The notes: a model not told the origin generated them from the sequence alone. DNA of 48,626 bases from Naasia sp. (GCF_025465545.1 NZ_JAODMK010000042.1:1-48626); one strand, 5' to 3'. Numbered from the stretch's first letter, positions 15,633 through 24,161 are shown. A program made the numbers and translations.

Positions 15633-17059
15633 GGTCGGTCGCGGCAGTCGATCTGGGCGCCACCAGCGGGCGGGTCATCCTCGGTTCCATCGGCAGCGAC
15701 GAACTGCACCTGCGACATGTGGCGCGATTCCCCAACGTGCCGGTCCGCACCACCGACGGGCTGCACTGGGACGTGCTCTCCCTCTACTCCGCCGCCATGA
15801 ACGGACTCGGCGTCGCCTCCCGCGAGGAGCCGGAGCTGGTCGGCGCAGCCGTCGACTCGTGGGCGGTCGACTATGGCTTGCTTCGGGGCGCCACCCTGCT
15901 CGGCAACCCGTTCCACTATCGAGACGACCGCACCGCCCGGGGTGTCGCGGCGGTGCACGCCGTGCTGCCGGCACCTGAGCTCTTCGAACGGAACGGCCTG
16001 CAGCACCTTCCGTTCAACACCGTCTTTCAACTCGCGGCGGAGGCACAGGACGGCCTGCTCGACATCGCGGACCGGCTCCTGCTGATCCCCGACCTCGTCG
16101 CGTACTGGGCGACCGGCCGAGCCGCAGCCGAGTACACCAACGCGACCACAACCGGGCTGGTCCGGGTCGGCACCGCAGAATGGGACGGTCCCCTCCTCAC
16201 GCGGCTCGGCCTCCCCGCAGCGGTGCTGCCGGAGATCGTGCCGCCGGGCACCGAGCTGGGGCAGGTCACCGAGAGGATGCGGCAGGAGTTCGGGATCGCG
16301 CACGCGCTCGGCTTCAGCACTGTCGGCTCCCACGACACCGCGTCCGCCGTGGTCGGCGTCCCGTTCGGGGATCCGGAGTCCGTCTACATCTCCTGCGGCA
16401 CCTGGTCCCTCGTCGGGGCGGAACTCGCATCGCCACTCGTGACGGAGACCGCTCGGACGGCCGGATTCACCAATGAGGGCGGCGTGGACGGCCGAACCCG
16501 CTTCCTCAAGAACGTGATGGGCCTCTGGCTCCTCAGCGAGTCCGCACGGACCTGGGCAAAGGCCGGCGAGCAGGAAGACGTCGACCACCTCCTCCGACTC
16601 GCAGCGGACGCACCGGTGGACGTTCCGACCTTCGACGCGACGGATCCTCGTCTCCTCGCCCCGGGAGACATGCCCGCGCGCATCGCGATGCTCCTCGAGG
16701 AGGGCGGACACCGCCTGCCCGACAGCCGGGGCGCCTTCGTGCGGAGCATCCTGCAGAGCCTCGCGGATGCCTACGCCGGCACCGTCCGCGACATCGAGCG
16801 CTTCACGGGCCGCCCGGTGCGGACGGTGCACGTGGTGGGCGGCGGCGCCCAGAACTCGCTGCTGTGCCAGCTCACCGCGGATGCCACCGGAGTGCCCGTG
16901 GTGGCCGGTCCCGTGGAAGCCACCGCCATCGGGAACCTTCTCGTGCAGGCCCGCACTCACGGACTCGTGCGCGGCGACCTGGAGCGTCTCCGGTCGATCG
17001 TCGCATTCTCGTTCCCGCCTCGCACTTACACCGCACGGGCCGCTCACCAGCGCCGTTGA
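15629..17059 (+). CDS. rhaB: Rhamnulokinase
   Basis: This 476-residue FGGY-family kinase should phosphorylate L-rhamnulose to rhamnulose 1-phosphate. It has AVDLGATSGRVILG (5-18), the phosphate-loop strand typical of RhaB, then GLHWDVLSLY, AAVDSWAVDYGLL and LPFNTVFQLAAE. GSHDTASAVVGVPF holds the catalytic Asp, CGTWSLVGAEL follows, and HVVGGGAQNSLLCQLTADATGVPVVAGPVEATAIGNLL closes the C-terminal lobe. These match RhaB closely. The ATG overlaps the rhaEW stop (ATGA), so kinase and aldolase are made together, which would limit build-up of toxic phosphosugar or aldehyde. Confidence 0.95.
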   Translation: MRSVAAVDLGATSGRVILGSIGSDELHLRHVARFPNVPVRTTDGLHWDVLSLYSAAMNGLGVASREEPELVGAAVDSWAVDYGLLRGATLLGNPFHYRDDRTARGVAAVHAVLPAPELFERNGLQHLPFNTVFQLAAEAQDGLLDIADRLLLIPDLVAYWATGRAAAEYTNATTTGLVRVGTAEWDGPLLTRLGLPAAVLPEIVPPGTELGQVTERMRQEFGIAHALGFSTVGSHDTASAVVGVPFGDPESVYISCGTWSLVGAELASPLVTETARTAGFTNEGGVDGRTRFLKNVMGLWLLSESARTWAKAGEQEDVDHLLRLAADAPVDVPTFDATDPRLLAPGDMPARIAMLLEEGGHRLPDSRGAFVRSILQSLADAYAGTVRDIERFTGRPVRTVHVVGGGAQNSLLCQLTADATGVPVVAGPVEATAIGNLLVQARTHGLVRGDLERLRSIVAFSFPPRTYTARAAHQRR

Positions 17060-17088
17060 CCCCCGCCTGGCGGCGAGGAGGACTCCGC

Positions 17089-18075
17089 CTACTGCGGCTC
17101 CACAGAGAAGTAGGGACCCTCCAGCGGGAACCTGCTGAAGCAGTCGACGCGCGCGATCGTGAACGAGAGGGTGGTCGTGACCGCACGACTGGCCGGGTAG
17201 ATGACTCCGTTGGACGCGGCCGACACCCCGTACCGGTGCAGCTGCATGCAGCGGTTCATCAGGCGGGGCCACTCGGCGGGATCCATGTTCCGCAGCTGCG
17301 CATAGGCCACCTGCCTGCGCTCCATCCTGAGGCCGCCGAGGGGACCCCACTGGAAGTAGATGCCCGCCGAGCTCGACGGGTCGATCACCTCGATCCGGAT
17401 GCCCGTTGCCGCGAAGTCGGCCGGGTTGACGCAGTTGAACGCCTCGGCCGCCGCCAGACAGATCGTCTCGGCGTCCCGAAACGCGAACGCGGTGCCGGTC
17501 GCGGCGCCCAGGGGAATCCGCACGCTCGCCGTCAACGCCTCCTGGGTGCCCGCGTCGCCTGATGCCTCCTCCGCCGCCAGGAGAGCGCGCACCAGCCAGC
17601 CGGGGATGTCCCGCTCCTCCACCGTCTGTGCTCGGCTGAAGACCTCGATCGCGGGCCGCTGCTCCCCGGTCGTGATCCCCAGCGCGATGCCGGCGACGGC
17701 GGCCGCAGCGGCGACCCCCCAGAGCACGCGCGCCGCGCGTCCCGGCGAACCCCGATCATCGTCGCGAGGAGTCGCGTCCTGCTCGCCGCCTTCGCCGCCG
17801 GGGCGCGAGGTCGCGCGCGCCGAACCCGGGGCTGCGCCGTCTTCGCCGCCGGGGCGCGAGGTCGTGCGCGCCGAACCCGGGGCTGCGCCGTCTTCGGCCC
17901 TTGACGCGGTGTCGGACCCCGACGCGGATTCGATCGAGCGGCGCTCCGCCAGCGCGGCGAGTGCGACGCGCCGGTCCGCGTCGTCGGCTCCTCGACCGTA
18001 GGCCACGCGCTCCAGCGCCCGCCGCTCCGCGGCGGCCTGCTCCGAACCGGCGCGCGGCTCGACGTCCTCGTCCAC
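17089..18075 (-). CDS. Single-pass membrane protein of unknown function, paralogue of 22476-23420
   Basis: This 328-residue protein was not recognised as a named family. An N-terminal cytoplasmic part (1-112) has a charged helix (AAAERRALERVAYGRGADDADRR) and a duplicated 17-residue linker. One membrane segment follows (about 115-135), then an external domain starting with EVFSRAQTVEERDIPGWLVRALL. The outer domain shares VFSRAQT, R(I/V)EVID, WGPxGGL and RC(M) segments with the protein at 22476. The GTG at 18075 sits six bases after CAGGCT (18082-18087), a leaderless-type start. The outer domain may be a sensor or enzyme inhibitor, but no function is assigned. Confidence 0.75.
   Translation of the reverse strand: MDEDVEPRAGSEQAAAERRALERVAYGRGADDADRRVALAALAERRSIESASGSDTASRAEDGAAPGSARTTSRPGGEDGAAPGSARATSRPGGEGGEQDATPRDDDRGSPGRAARVLWGVAAAAAVAGIALGITTGEQRPAIEVFSRAQTVEERDIPGWLVRALLAAEEASGDAGTQEALTASVRIPLGAATGTAFAFRDAETICLAAAEAFNCVNPADFAATGIRIEVIDPSSSAGIYFQWGPLGGLRMERRQVAYAQLRNMDPAEWPRLMNRCMQLHRYGVSAASNGVIYPASRAVTTTLSFTIARVDCFSRFPLEGPYFSVEPQ
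17794..17895. repeat. Two tandem 51-base copies encoding a 17-residue linker repeat
   Basis: The repeats encode EDGAAPGSARTTSRPGG (61-77) and EDGAAPGSARATSRPGG (78-94), differing at one residue. They lengthen the linker before the membrane segment. The unit keeps frame, so length polymorphism between strains is likely. Confidence 0.85.
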
Positions 18076-18155
18076 CTCCCCAGCCTGGCACTTCTCCTGC
18101 CGGCGGTGCCCCGCCTTGGTGAACTGGGCGCGAGCGCAGGGGCCGAACGGTCCCC

Positions 18156-19562
18156 TCAGTCCCCGGACGCCGACCGCCGCGAGCGCCTCACCGGCGTGCG
18201 CACGTCGAAGTCGCGCACGTCACCGCTCGACATGGTGATCAGGATGCCGACATCGAGGGCGAGGGTGATCAGCCAGAGCTGGAGGCCGGGACCGGTCGGC
18301 TCCGGCGGCCCGCGGAACACGTCCAGGGCGGCACCCGCCACACTCAGCGCGAGGGTCAGGAAACGTGCTGCGGCGGAGCCGAGGAAGGTGAGCTGTCCCA
18401 GTCCCACGTAGACGAGCGACCCGACCAGGACACCCGCCACGATCAGCGGGACGGTCCCCGGGGTCTGAGGCAGGCCCTCCCACCAGGTGTGGGCCGACCA
18501 GTCCCTGCCCGCGCCGAACAGGCCGAGCAGACTGACGACAGAGGTGGCCGCGGCGAGCGCCGCACGACCGAGCACCAGGCCGTAGCCGACGTAGAGGGTG
18601 ATCGGCCGCTTGACGCGGTTGGACGCCGACGTGTCCTGCACCGTCTCGAGCAGCGCCCGCGTCGGCCCACCGTGGTGTGCGGCCGCGCCGGTCGGCGATC
18701 CGGCACCGGAGACGTCCGCCGCCTCGACCGCCACCCGCCGCACGTCGAGCACCGGCAGGTCGCCGTCGGTCCGGATGGCGTCGCCCCCGCCGTTGCGGGA
18801 GTGGTAGCCCGAGAAGAAGTGCGGGATCACCGTCTTCGTCACGTCCGGGTTCGCGGAGTCGATAGTGCCGGCGATGTGGTCCCGCTCCTCGTCGACCGCG
18901 GCACTGATCCTGTGCGTGATCTGCAGCGTGAAGATGGACACACCCACCCGCCGGTCGTAGGTCCCGGCGGCGACCCAGTCCACCGCACGGCCACCCGGCA
19001 GGTACCAGCCGGGCGGCGTCCGCCAGAACCGCACGTGGTGGCGGCGAGCGGGGTTGCCCTCCACCTCCTGCTGATAGGTGAAGTCCTGCATGGCGCCGAA
19101 GAGGAACAGCGGGCTGACCGGCGCCGTGTCATAGCTCCTGCGGGACAGGGTGGAGGTGACGATCCGCAGCCCGCTGCGGAATCCGAGCTCGTCGGCGCGG
19201 GTCCACCCCGCTCGTCCCATCACGTGGTGCAGCTGCTCCTCGGTGCCGAGGAACGCCAGGTTCACCGGGTCGGCGAGCAGGCCCTCATACGTGCGGGTGC
19301 GCCCGATGAAGTAGTCGGGCACGTAGATGAGGGTGAGCAGAGTGTGGATCCGCGGCAGCAGCAGGTAGGCGAGCAGCAGCCAGAGCAGCACGATCAGCCA
19401 GAGGTCGCCGAGCCCGCCGACGAAGAGCTGCCGGACCATCAGCACGGCGAGCCAGGCGCCCGCGATCGCGCCGAGCAGGAAGAAGGCGCGATCGAGCGCA
19501 GCCATGGCCGGCTCGCTGAACTGCGCCGGGCCATGCCGGGCAAAGCGCCGCGCGTCGCTCAA
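18156..19562 (-). CDS. LssY C-terminal domain membrane protein
   Basis: This 468-residue protein has two N-terminal membrane helices (about 20-75), a soluble core, and three to four C-terminal helices. The core matches the LssY_C domain: NLAFLGTEEQLHHVMGRAGWTRADELGF, SYDTAPVSPLFLFGAMQDFTYQQEVEGNPARRHHVRFWRTPPGW, AAGTYDRRVGVSIFTLQITHRISAAVDEERDHI. LssY_C proteins are linked to type I secretion or PAP2 phosphatases in other bacteria, but their biochemistry is unclear. The TTG at 19562 was chosen because GGAGGAG lies just upstream, while the internal ATG near 19503 has no such site. It is divergent from the ECF sigma operon. Confidence 0.82.
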   Translation of the reverse strand: MSDARRFARHGPAQFSEPAMAALDRAFFLLGAIAGAWLAVLMVRQLFVGGLGDLWLIVLLWLLLAYLLLPRIHTLLTLIYVPDYFIGRTRTYEGLLADPVNLAFLGTEEQLHHVMGRAGWTRADELGFRSGLRIVTSTLSRRSYDTAPVSPLFLFGAMQDFTYQQEVEGNPARRHHVRFWRTPPGWYLPGGRAVDWVAAGTYDRRVGVSIFTLQITHRISAAVDEERDHIAGTIDSANPDVTKTVIPHFFSGYHSRNGGGDAIRTDGDLPVLDVRRVAVEAADVSGAGSPTGAAAHHGGPTRALLETVQDTSASNRVKRPITLYVGYGLVLGRAALAAATSVVSLLGLFGAGRDWSAHTWWEGLPQTPGTVPLIVAGVLVGSLVYVGLGQLTFLGSAAARFLTLALSVAGAALDVFRGPPEPTGPGLQLWLITLALDVGILITMSSGDVRDFDVRTPVRRSRRSASGD

Positions 19563-19742
19563 CTCTCCTCCGGCAGCTGGGAATCAGTCCCTCCATCCTT
19601 CCCCGCCCGGGGGCGCCGACCGGAGGGTTGACCGCGCGGGGACGAGTGCGATCACCGCGTGCACGAGGAGGGGCTCCAGTGGTAAGCCGTTCACCGTGAG
19701 GTGGATGAGGAAACCAGGACGCAGAACCGCCTGCGGTTCAGG

Positions 19743-19770
19743 TGAACCTTCGGGCCGCCTGCCTCGTGTT
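19743..19770 (+). promoter_or_regulatory. Likely ECF-sigma autoregulatory promoter
   Basis: TGAACC (19743-19748), 16 bases, then CGTGTT (19765-19770) resembles the TGAACC/CGT promoters known for SigL-type ECF factors. The -35 is half of a palindrome (GGTTCA, GG, TGAACC; 19735-19748). Transcription would start about 13 bases before the sigma gene. Confidence 0.6.
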
Positions 19771-19790
19771 CCCCCTGAGGACGGAGGCGG

Positions 19791-20297
19791 ATGAGCGAGA
19801 ACGAGGCACAGCTGCTCCGCGCCTTGCGCGACGAGCACTCGGGACCGCTGTGGCGCTATGTCGTCTCTCTGACCGGCGATCGGGACCTGGCGGACGATGT
19901 GGTGCAGGAGACGCTGCTGCGGGCATGGCGGCGGCCCTCCGTCCTCGACCAATCCCAGTCCTCCGCCCGCGCCTGGCTGTTCACAGTCGCGCGCAACCTG
20001 GTGATCGACGATCGCCGGAGCGCGCACCACCGGCACGAGCTGACCGTGGAGGAGCTGCCGGACCGGATGGACGCGGACCGGATCGACGCCCTCCTGGACT
20101 CGTGGGTGGTCGCCGAGGCGCTGTCCGAGCTCTCGCTGGAGCACCGCTCGGTGCTCGTGCACGTGTACTACGGTGGCGCGTCGCTCGCGGAGGCGTCGGA
20201 GAAGCTGGGAATTCCCTCCGGCACGGTCAAGTCGAGACTGCACTACGGACTGAGAGCCCTCCGGCTCGCACTGCAGGAGAAAGGGGTGACGGGGTGA
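19791..20297 (+). CDS. ECF-family RNA polymerase sigma factor (SigL-like)
   Basis: This 168-residue protein has region 2 (LWRYVVSLTGDRDLADDVVQETLLRAWRRP, about 18-47) and region 4 (LSELSLEHRSVLVHVYYGGASLAEASEKLGIPSGTVKSRLHYGLRAL, about 112-158). It lacks region 3, as ECF factors do. The ATG has a GGAGG site six bases upstream. Its stop overlaps the GTG of the zinc anti-sigma gene, so the pair is coupled. The SigL/RslA group in mycobacteria and Streptomyces governs envelope, lipid and redox genes. That role, and activation on release from the anti-sigma, are transferred by similarity. Confidence 0.93.
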   Translation: MSENEAQLLRALRDEHSGPLWRYVVSLTGDRDLADDVVQETLLRAWRRPSVLDQSQSSARAWLFTVARNLVIDDRRSAHHRHELTVEELPDRMDADRIDALLDSWVVAEALSELSLEHRSVLVHVYYGGASLAEASEKLGIPSGTVKSRLHYGLRALRLALQEKGVTG

Positions 20298-20989
20298 CCG
20301 AGGAAAGCGATCGCTTCGCCGACTGGGACGCCGCATACGTCCTGGGTGCCCTCCCGCCGACCGAGCGCCGCGAGTTCGAGACCCATCTGCGCGGCTGCGA
20401 GGCCTGCGCGGCCGCCGTGGGCGAGCTCGCAGCCATGCCGTCGCTGCTCGGCACGGTCTCGGCGGAGCAGGCACTCCGCCTGCTCGAAGCCGAGCCGCCG
20501 CGACCCGAGCCCGTTCCCGATCTCCTTCCCCGCCTCGTGCACGCGGTGGCACGGGGCCGGCGGCGGCGGCGGTTCGCGTTGGCCGGCGCTCTCATCGCGG
20601 CGAGCGCGGCTGTTCTCCTCACGTTCGGGATCGCTCAGAGCGCGGCCAGGCCCACCGAGCACGTCACCCTCGCCTCCCTCGTCGACAGCCCGCTGAGCGC
20701 CGACGTCGAGGTGACCGCCCAGTCGTGGGGCACGCAGGTGGAGATGGACTGCTCCTACCGGAGGGGTGCTTCGGAGGGACCGCCGACCCAGCCCCCCTGG
20801 GGCTACCAACTGGCCGTGACCGACACCCGTGGCCAGGAGACGATCGTGTCCCGCTGGAAGGCGGGCCCGGGTCAGACGGTGCACACGTCGGGCTCCGTGG
20901 ACCTCGCGGTCGCCGAGATCGCGAGCTTCGAGGTGCAGGCGACCGCCACCGGGGATGTGCTGCTCCAGGGCGACCTCGACCTGAACTGA
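20294..20989 (+). CDS. Membrane-bound zinc anti-sigma factor (RslA-like)
   Basis: This 231-residue protein has an N-terminal anti-sigma domain, DWDAAYVLGALPPTERREFETHLRGCEAC. It contains the zinc motif HxxxCxxC (His31, Cys35, Cys38) of ZAS proteins. An Arg-rich stop-transfer segment precedes one membrane helix (about 94-113), and an external domain of roughly 115 residues with one Cys follows. It should hold the sigma factor inactive at the membrane and release it on an oxidative or envelope signal. The GTG start overlaps the sigma stop (GTGA). Confidence 0.9.
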   Translation: MTEESDRFADWDAAYVLGALPPTERREFETHLRGCEACAAAVGELAAMPSLLGTVSAEQALRLLEAEPPRPEPVPDLLPRLVHAVARGRRRRRFALAGALIAASAAVLLTFGIAQSAARPTEHVTLASLVDSPLSADVEVTAQSWGTQVEMDCSYRRGASEGPPTQPPWGYQLAVTDTRGQETIVSRWKAGPGQTVHTSGSVDLAVAEIASFEVQATATGDVLLQGDLDLN

Positions 20990-21018
20990 CGGGCCTTCCG
21001 CTCGGCGATGGGGGTGCC

Positions 21019-21024
21019 TAGCCT
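21019..21024 (+). promoter_or_regulatory. -10 box of a leaderless transcript before the DUF2277 gene
   Basis: TAGCCT ends six bases before the ATG at 21031, which places the first transcribed base on or next to the start codon. No ribosome binding site is present. Confidence 0.55.
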
Positions 21025-21030
21025 GGCTGC

Positions 21031-21303
21031 ATGTGCCGCAACATCCACACCCTCCACAACTTCGAGCCGGCCACCACGGACGACGAGGTGCACGCCGCAG
21101 CGCTGCAGTACGTGCGCAAGGTGAGCGGCTCGACCAAGCCGTCGAAGGCGAACGCGGAGGCCTTCGAGCGGGCGGTGGCCGAGATCGCCCACATCACCCA
21201 GCACCTGCTCGAGGATCTGGTGACGACGGCGCCGCCGAAGAATCGGGAGGCGGAGGCGGAGAAGGCCAAGGAGCGGTCGATCCGCCGCTTCGCGACCGCC
21301 TGA
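21031..21303 (+). CDS. DUF2277-family small protein
   Basis: This 90-residue protein matches DUF2277 nearly end to end: MCRNIHTLHNFEPATTDDEVHAAALQYVRKVSGSTKPSKANAEAF is the conserved block, followed by a helical TQHLLEDLVTTAPP segment. The conserved Cys2, Arg3, Asn4 at the N terminus hint at a cofactor or metal role, but no function is established. The start is leaderless. It sits alone between the anti-sigma gene and a reductase gene, both on the same strand. Confidence 0.9.
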   Translation: MCRNIHTLHNFEPATTDDEVHAAALQYVRKVSGSTKPSKANAEAFERAVAEIAHITQHLLEDLVTTAPPKNREAEAEKAKERSIRRFATA

Positions 21304-21345
21304 GGCGCCTCCGACTCCGGCCGCGGGGGGCGCCGGCACGAGGGC

Positions 21346-21351
21346 TAACGT
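21346..21351 (+). promoter_or_regulatory. -10 box of a leaderless transcript before the reductase gene
   Basis: TAACGT ends six bases before the ATG at 21358, the same geometry as at 21019. Confidence 0.5.
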
Positions 21352-21357
21352 GAGCGC

Positions 21358-22446
21358 ATGGCTGCTGCCGCTCCGATCGTCTCGATAGTCGGTGCGACCG
21401 GCCGCACCGCCGGTGTCCTGCTCGACTCCCCGGGCCGCATGGGGAACGTGCGTCTCCGCCTCGTCGGGCGGAACGGGGACGCGCTCCGCCGGCGCAGCGA
21501 GGCGCTCGGCGGCGACACCGAGTGGACGCAGCTCACCGCGCTCGAGCCCGCCCAGGTCGAGAAGGCCGTCGCCGGGAGCGCGCTCGTCCTGTCCCTCGCC
21601 GGCCCGTTCGCGGAGACCGCCCCGGCCGTCGCTCGTGCGGCGATCGAGACAGGCGCCTCGTACGTGGACATCGCGAATGAGCGCCCGGCACTCGAGGCGG
21701 TGTACACCCTGGGTCCGCTCGCCGCCCGCGCCGGCGTGACGCTGCTGCCCGGGGCCGGCTTCGGCACCGTCGCGACGGAGGGTCTGGCGGTGTGGCTGGC
21801 CGGCGCGGAGTTCGCCCGCCGGGTGGAGGTCGCGCTCCTGCCGGAGAGCGCGGGCACCTCCGCCGGCGTGCTGGAGACGATCCTGCTGGCGCTCGCTGCG
21901 GGCGGCGGGTACGTCACCGGCGGCCAGTACCGACCGACCCGGCTGGGGCGTGGCGCGCGGGCCCTCCTCCTGCCCGACGGGCAGCTGGTGACGATCCTCC
22001 CGGCCGACCTCGGAGATCTCGCATCTCTCCCGGTCGGATACGGCACTCCCGAGGTCTCCGCCTCGGTCGCGGTCGGCATGCCGCCTGTCGTGGCGCGGGC
22101 CCTGTTGCCCGTCGTGTCGGCGGCGATGCGCTCGACCACCCTGAGGTCCGCGACCACCGCGCTCGGCAGAAGGGCCGGCGCGCCGGCGCGGAAGCACTAC
22201 CGGTCGCACAGCTGGGCGAGGGTCACCCTGCGCTCCGGCGAGGTCCGGGAGGGCTGGCTGACGGCCGGCGAGGGCTATCGCTTCACCGCGGACTCCGTGA
22301 GCGAGACGGTGAGGAGGACCCTGCTCGGAGATGCGGCTCCCGGTGCGGCCACCCCGATCCGGGCCTTCGGCTCCGCCTTCCTCGAGGGGCTTCCCGGGGT
22401 CCGGCTGGAGCGGAGCGCAACGGGCACGGCTGGCCGGCTGGGCTAG
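21358..22446 (+). CDS. Saccharopine-dehydrogenase-like NAD(P)-binding protein (trans-acting enoyl reductase type)
   Basis: This 362-residue protein has an N-terminal Rossmann fold, VSIVGATGRTAG (8-19). LRLVGRNGDALRRR, a dinucleotide-contact region (ALVLSLAGPFAETAPAVARAAIETGASYVDIANE) and PGAGFGTVATEGLAVWLA follow. This is the pattern of the saccharopine dehydrogenase-like family, which includes mycobacterial trans-acting enoyl reductases. Members reduce lipid or polyketide intermediates, or are uncharacterised. With no polyketide synthase nearby a lipid role is only a guess. The gene next to it on the opposite strand is the second unknown membrane paralogue. Confidence 0.82.
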   Translation: MAAAAPIVSIVGATGRTAGVLLDSPGRMGNVRLRLVGRNGDALRRRSEALGGDTEWTQLTALEPAQVEKAVAGSALVLSLAGPFAETAPAVARAAIETGASYVDIANERPALEAVYTLGPLAARAGVTLLPGAGFGTVATEGLAVWLAGAEFARRVEVALLPESAGTSAGVLETILLALAAGGGYVTGGQYRPTRLGRGARALLLPDGQLVTILPADLGDLASLPVGYGTPEVSASVAVGMPPVVARALLPVVSAAMRSTTLRSATTALGRRAGAPARKHYRSHSWARVTLRSGEVREGWLTAGEGYRFTADSVSETVRRTLLGDAAPGAATPIRAFGSAFLEGLPGVRLERSATGTAGRLG

Positions 22447-22475
22447 CCTCCTGCGGAGTCGGAGAGGCCGCCCGC

Positions 22476-23420
22476 TCAGTCGGCCGGCGAGCGCACCGGA
22501 AGGTAGTACCCGGCCAGCGGGTACCGGATCGCGCATTCCAGCCGTGCCATCGCGTAGCTCAGCGTGCGCGCCTGCGTGTCCGTCCCCACGATGACCTCGC
22601 CGCTGAGGGTCGCCGACACGGCCTGGTCGTGCTCCGCCATGCAACCGGTGAACAGCCCGGGCCAGTTTCTGCCGTCCATCGCCCTGGCGGCGACCGGCAG
22701 CTCCAGTGTGAACGGCTCGCTCTCGAGGCCACCGCGCGGCCCCCACGAATAGCGGACTCCGCCGGTGACGGCAGGACCAGTCCTGTCGATCACCTCGACC
22801 CGCAGTCCTGTGTCGCGGAAGCGCGCGGCCGGAGCGCACGCCACCGACGCCGCGGCCGCGGCAAGGCACACCGTCTGGGCATCCGCGTCGGTGAAGACGA
22901 ACGCGGTTCCGGTGCCATCGGGGGTCGTCAGCCGACGCACGGTCGCGTGCAACGCGGAGCCCGCGGCAACCTCCCCGGAGGCACTCGCCCCGGTCGCGAG
23001 CGCATTGGAGAACCACATCGGGAAATCCCGGTCGTCGTCGGTCTGCGCTCGGGAGAACACGTCCAGGGAGTCCGCGCGGAGGAGGAGCGGAACGACCGTC
23101 ACCACCAGGGCGAGGGTCGCCACCACGACGGCGGAGGCCACCAGAGCGCGCAACCGCAGCCTGCGCAGCTGAGGCGCGGCGCGGCGCGGCGGTTCTCCCA
23201 GCATCGGACCGGGCGTCGGCCCGAGCTGCAGCGTCTCGTCGCCCGGACCTGTCGGAAGGAGCATCGGGCGCCGGGACGCGGCGGCGATGCGGCTCAGCTC
23301 GTCCTGGGCCCTCCTGCGGTCGTCCTCGGCGATCCCCGGCCCGTACGCCGACTGCTCGAGGCGCCGTCGGGCAGCGGCGAGCGCGACCGCATCAGCGGGA
23401 ATCGCCTCGCCGGAATCCAC
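22476..23420 (-). CDS. Single-pass membrane protein of unknown function, paralogue of 17089-18075
   Basis: This protein of about 314 residues has an N-terminal charged helix (ALAAARRRLEQSAYGPGIAEDDRRRAQDELSRI), a Pro/Gly linker, one membrane helix (about 91-114) and an external domain (DVFSRAQTDDDRDFPMWFSNAL through GVRYSWGPRGGLESEPF). The order and several motifs match the 17089 protein. I place the start at the GTG at 23420, not the GTG six bases upstream. CAGGCT (23427-23432) then lies exactly six bases away, as in the paralogue, and the N termini (VDSGEA, VDEDVE) align. The external half carries Cys pairs. Function unknown. Confidence 0.75.
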   Translation of the reverse strand: MDSGEAIPADAVALAAARRRLEQSAYGPGIAEDDRRRAQDELSRIAAASRRPMLLPTGPGDETLQLGPTPGPMLGEPPRRAAPQLRRLRLRALVASAVVVATLALVVTVVPLLLRADSLDVFSRAQTDDDRDFPMWFSNALATGASASGEVAAGSALHATVRRLTTPDGTGTAFVFTDADAQTVCLAAAAASVACAPAARFRDTGLRVEVIDRTGPAVTGGVRYSWGPRGGLESEPFTLELPVAARAMDGRNWPGLFTGCMAEHDQAVSATLSGEVIVGTDTQARTLSYAMARLECAIRYPLAGYYLPVRSPAD

Positions 23421-23555
23421 CCGCACAGCCTGACACCGGCGCCGCCGCCGATCCTGGGAGTTCCGGCCGCGTCGTGGCCGATCAGAACGGCGTGCTCCCC
23501 GGCGGAAGCACCCCTGTCATCGCGGGTCGTGAGGGCGGGTCGTGGGGGCGGCCGC

Positions 23556-24161
23556 TCATGGCGGGTTCGGCAGCGCCGCTCGGCGCTCGCGCGCTCGGCG
23601 GCGGCGGATCACCAGGACCATCAGGAGGGCGAGAGCGCCCAGACCGACGAGCACGAGAGCGGGCAGCAGGACCGCCGCGACCACCAGGGCGACGCTCGTG
23701 ACATCCTCCACGACGCTCAGCACCGGCGCGGCGATCCCGGCGAGCGCCACGTTCGCGGCCGCCCGGGTGCCGGCCTTGCCCAGGTGCACCAGCAGCGCCA
23801 CCCCGACGCCGAGAGCGACGGGCACCCAGCTGCCGGAGGTGAAGAATGCGCCGGGGTCGTGGATGGCCGCGGTCTGCGCGGCGGTGCCCGAACCGAAGAC
23901 GATGCCACCCGACGCCGGACGCACCACGGTCTGCACGACGTCGTTCACGGTGTCGAGCGCCGGCACCTTGTCCGCGACGAACTCGATCGCGAGCAGCGCC
24001 CCGAGGACGCCGAGGACCCAGCCGTTCTCGAGCCACGCCCAGCCGGAGGGCAGGGCGACGATGCCGGTGAAGCGGGAGAGCAGCCCCAGCGCGAGAAGGG
24101 GGATGTAGGCGTTCAGTCCGGCCGCTGCAGCCAGGCCCGTCCCCGCCAGTGTCTCGAACAT
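23556..24161 (-). CDS. DUF4126 domain membrane protein
   Basis: This 201-residue protein has six hydrophobic segments. The DUF4126 pattern is visible: GTGLAAAAGLNAYIPLLALGLLSRF near the N terminus, AIEFVADKVPALDTVNDVVQTVVRPASGG, and AGTRAAANVALAGIAAPVLSVVEDV. The ATG at 24161 was chosen over one at 24182 because GGAGG lies six bases before it. Its role is unknown. A basic C-terminal tail (RRRRARERR) is probably cytoplasmic. Confidence 0.85.
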   Translation of the reverse strand: MFETLAGTGLAAAAGLNAYIPLLALGLLSRFTGIVALPSGWAWLENGWVLGVLGALLAIEFVADKVPALDTVNDVVQTVVRPASGGIVFGSGTAAQTAAIHDPGAFFTSGSWVPVALGVGVALLVHLGKAGTRAAANVALAGIAAPVLSVVEDVTSVALVVAAVLLPALVLVGLGALALLMVLVIRRRRARERRAALPNPP

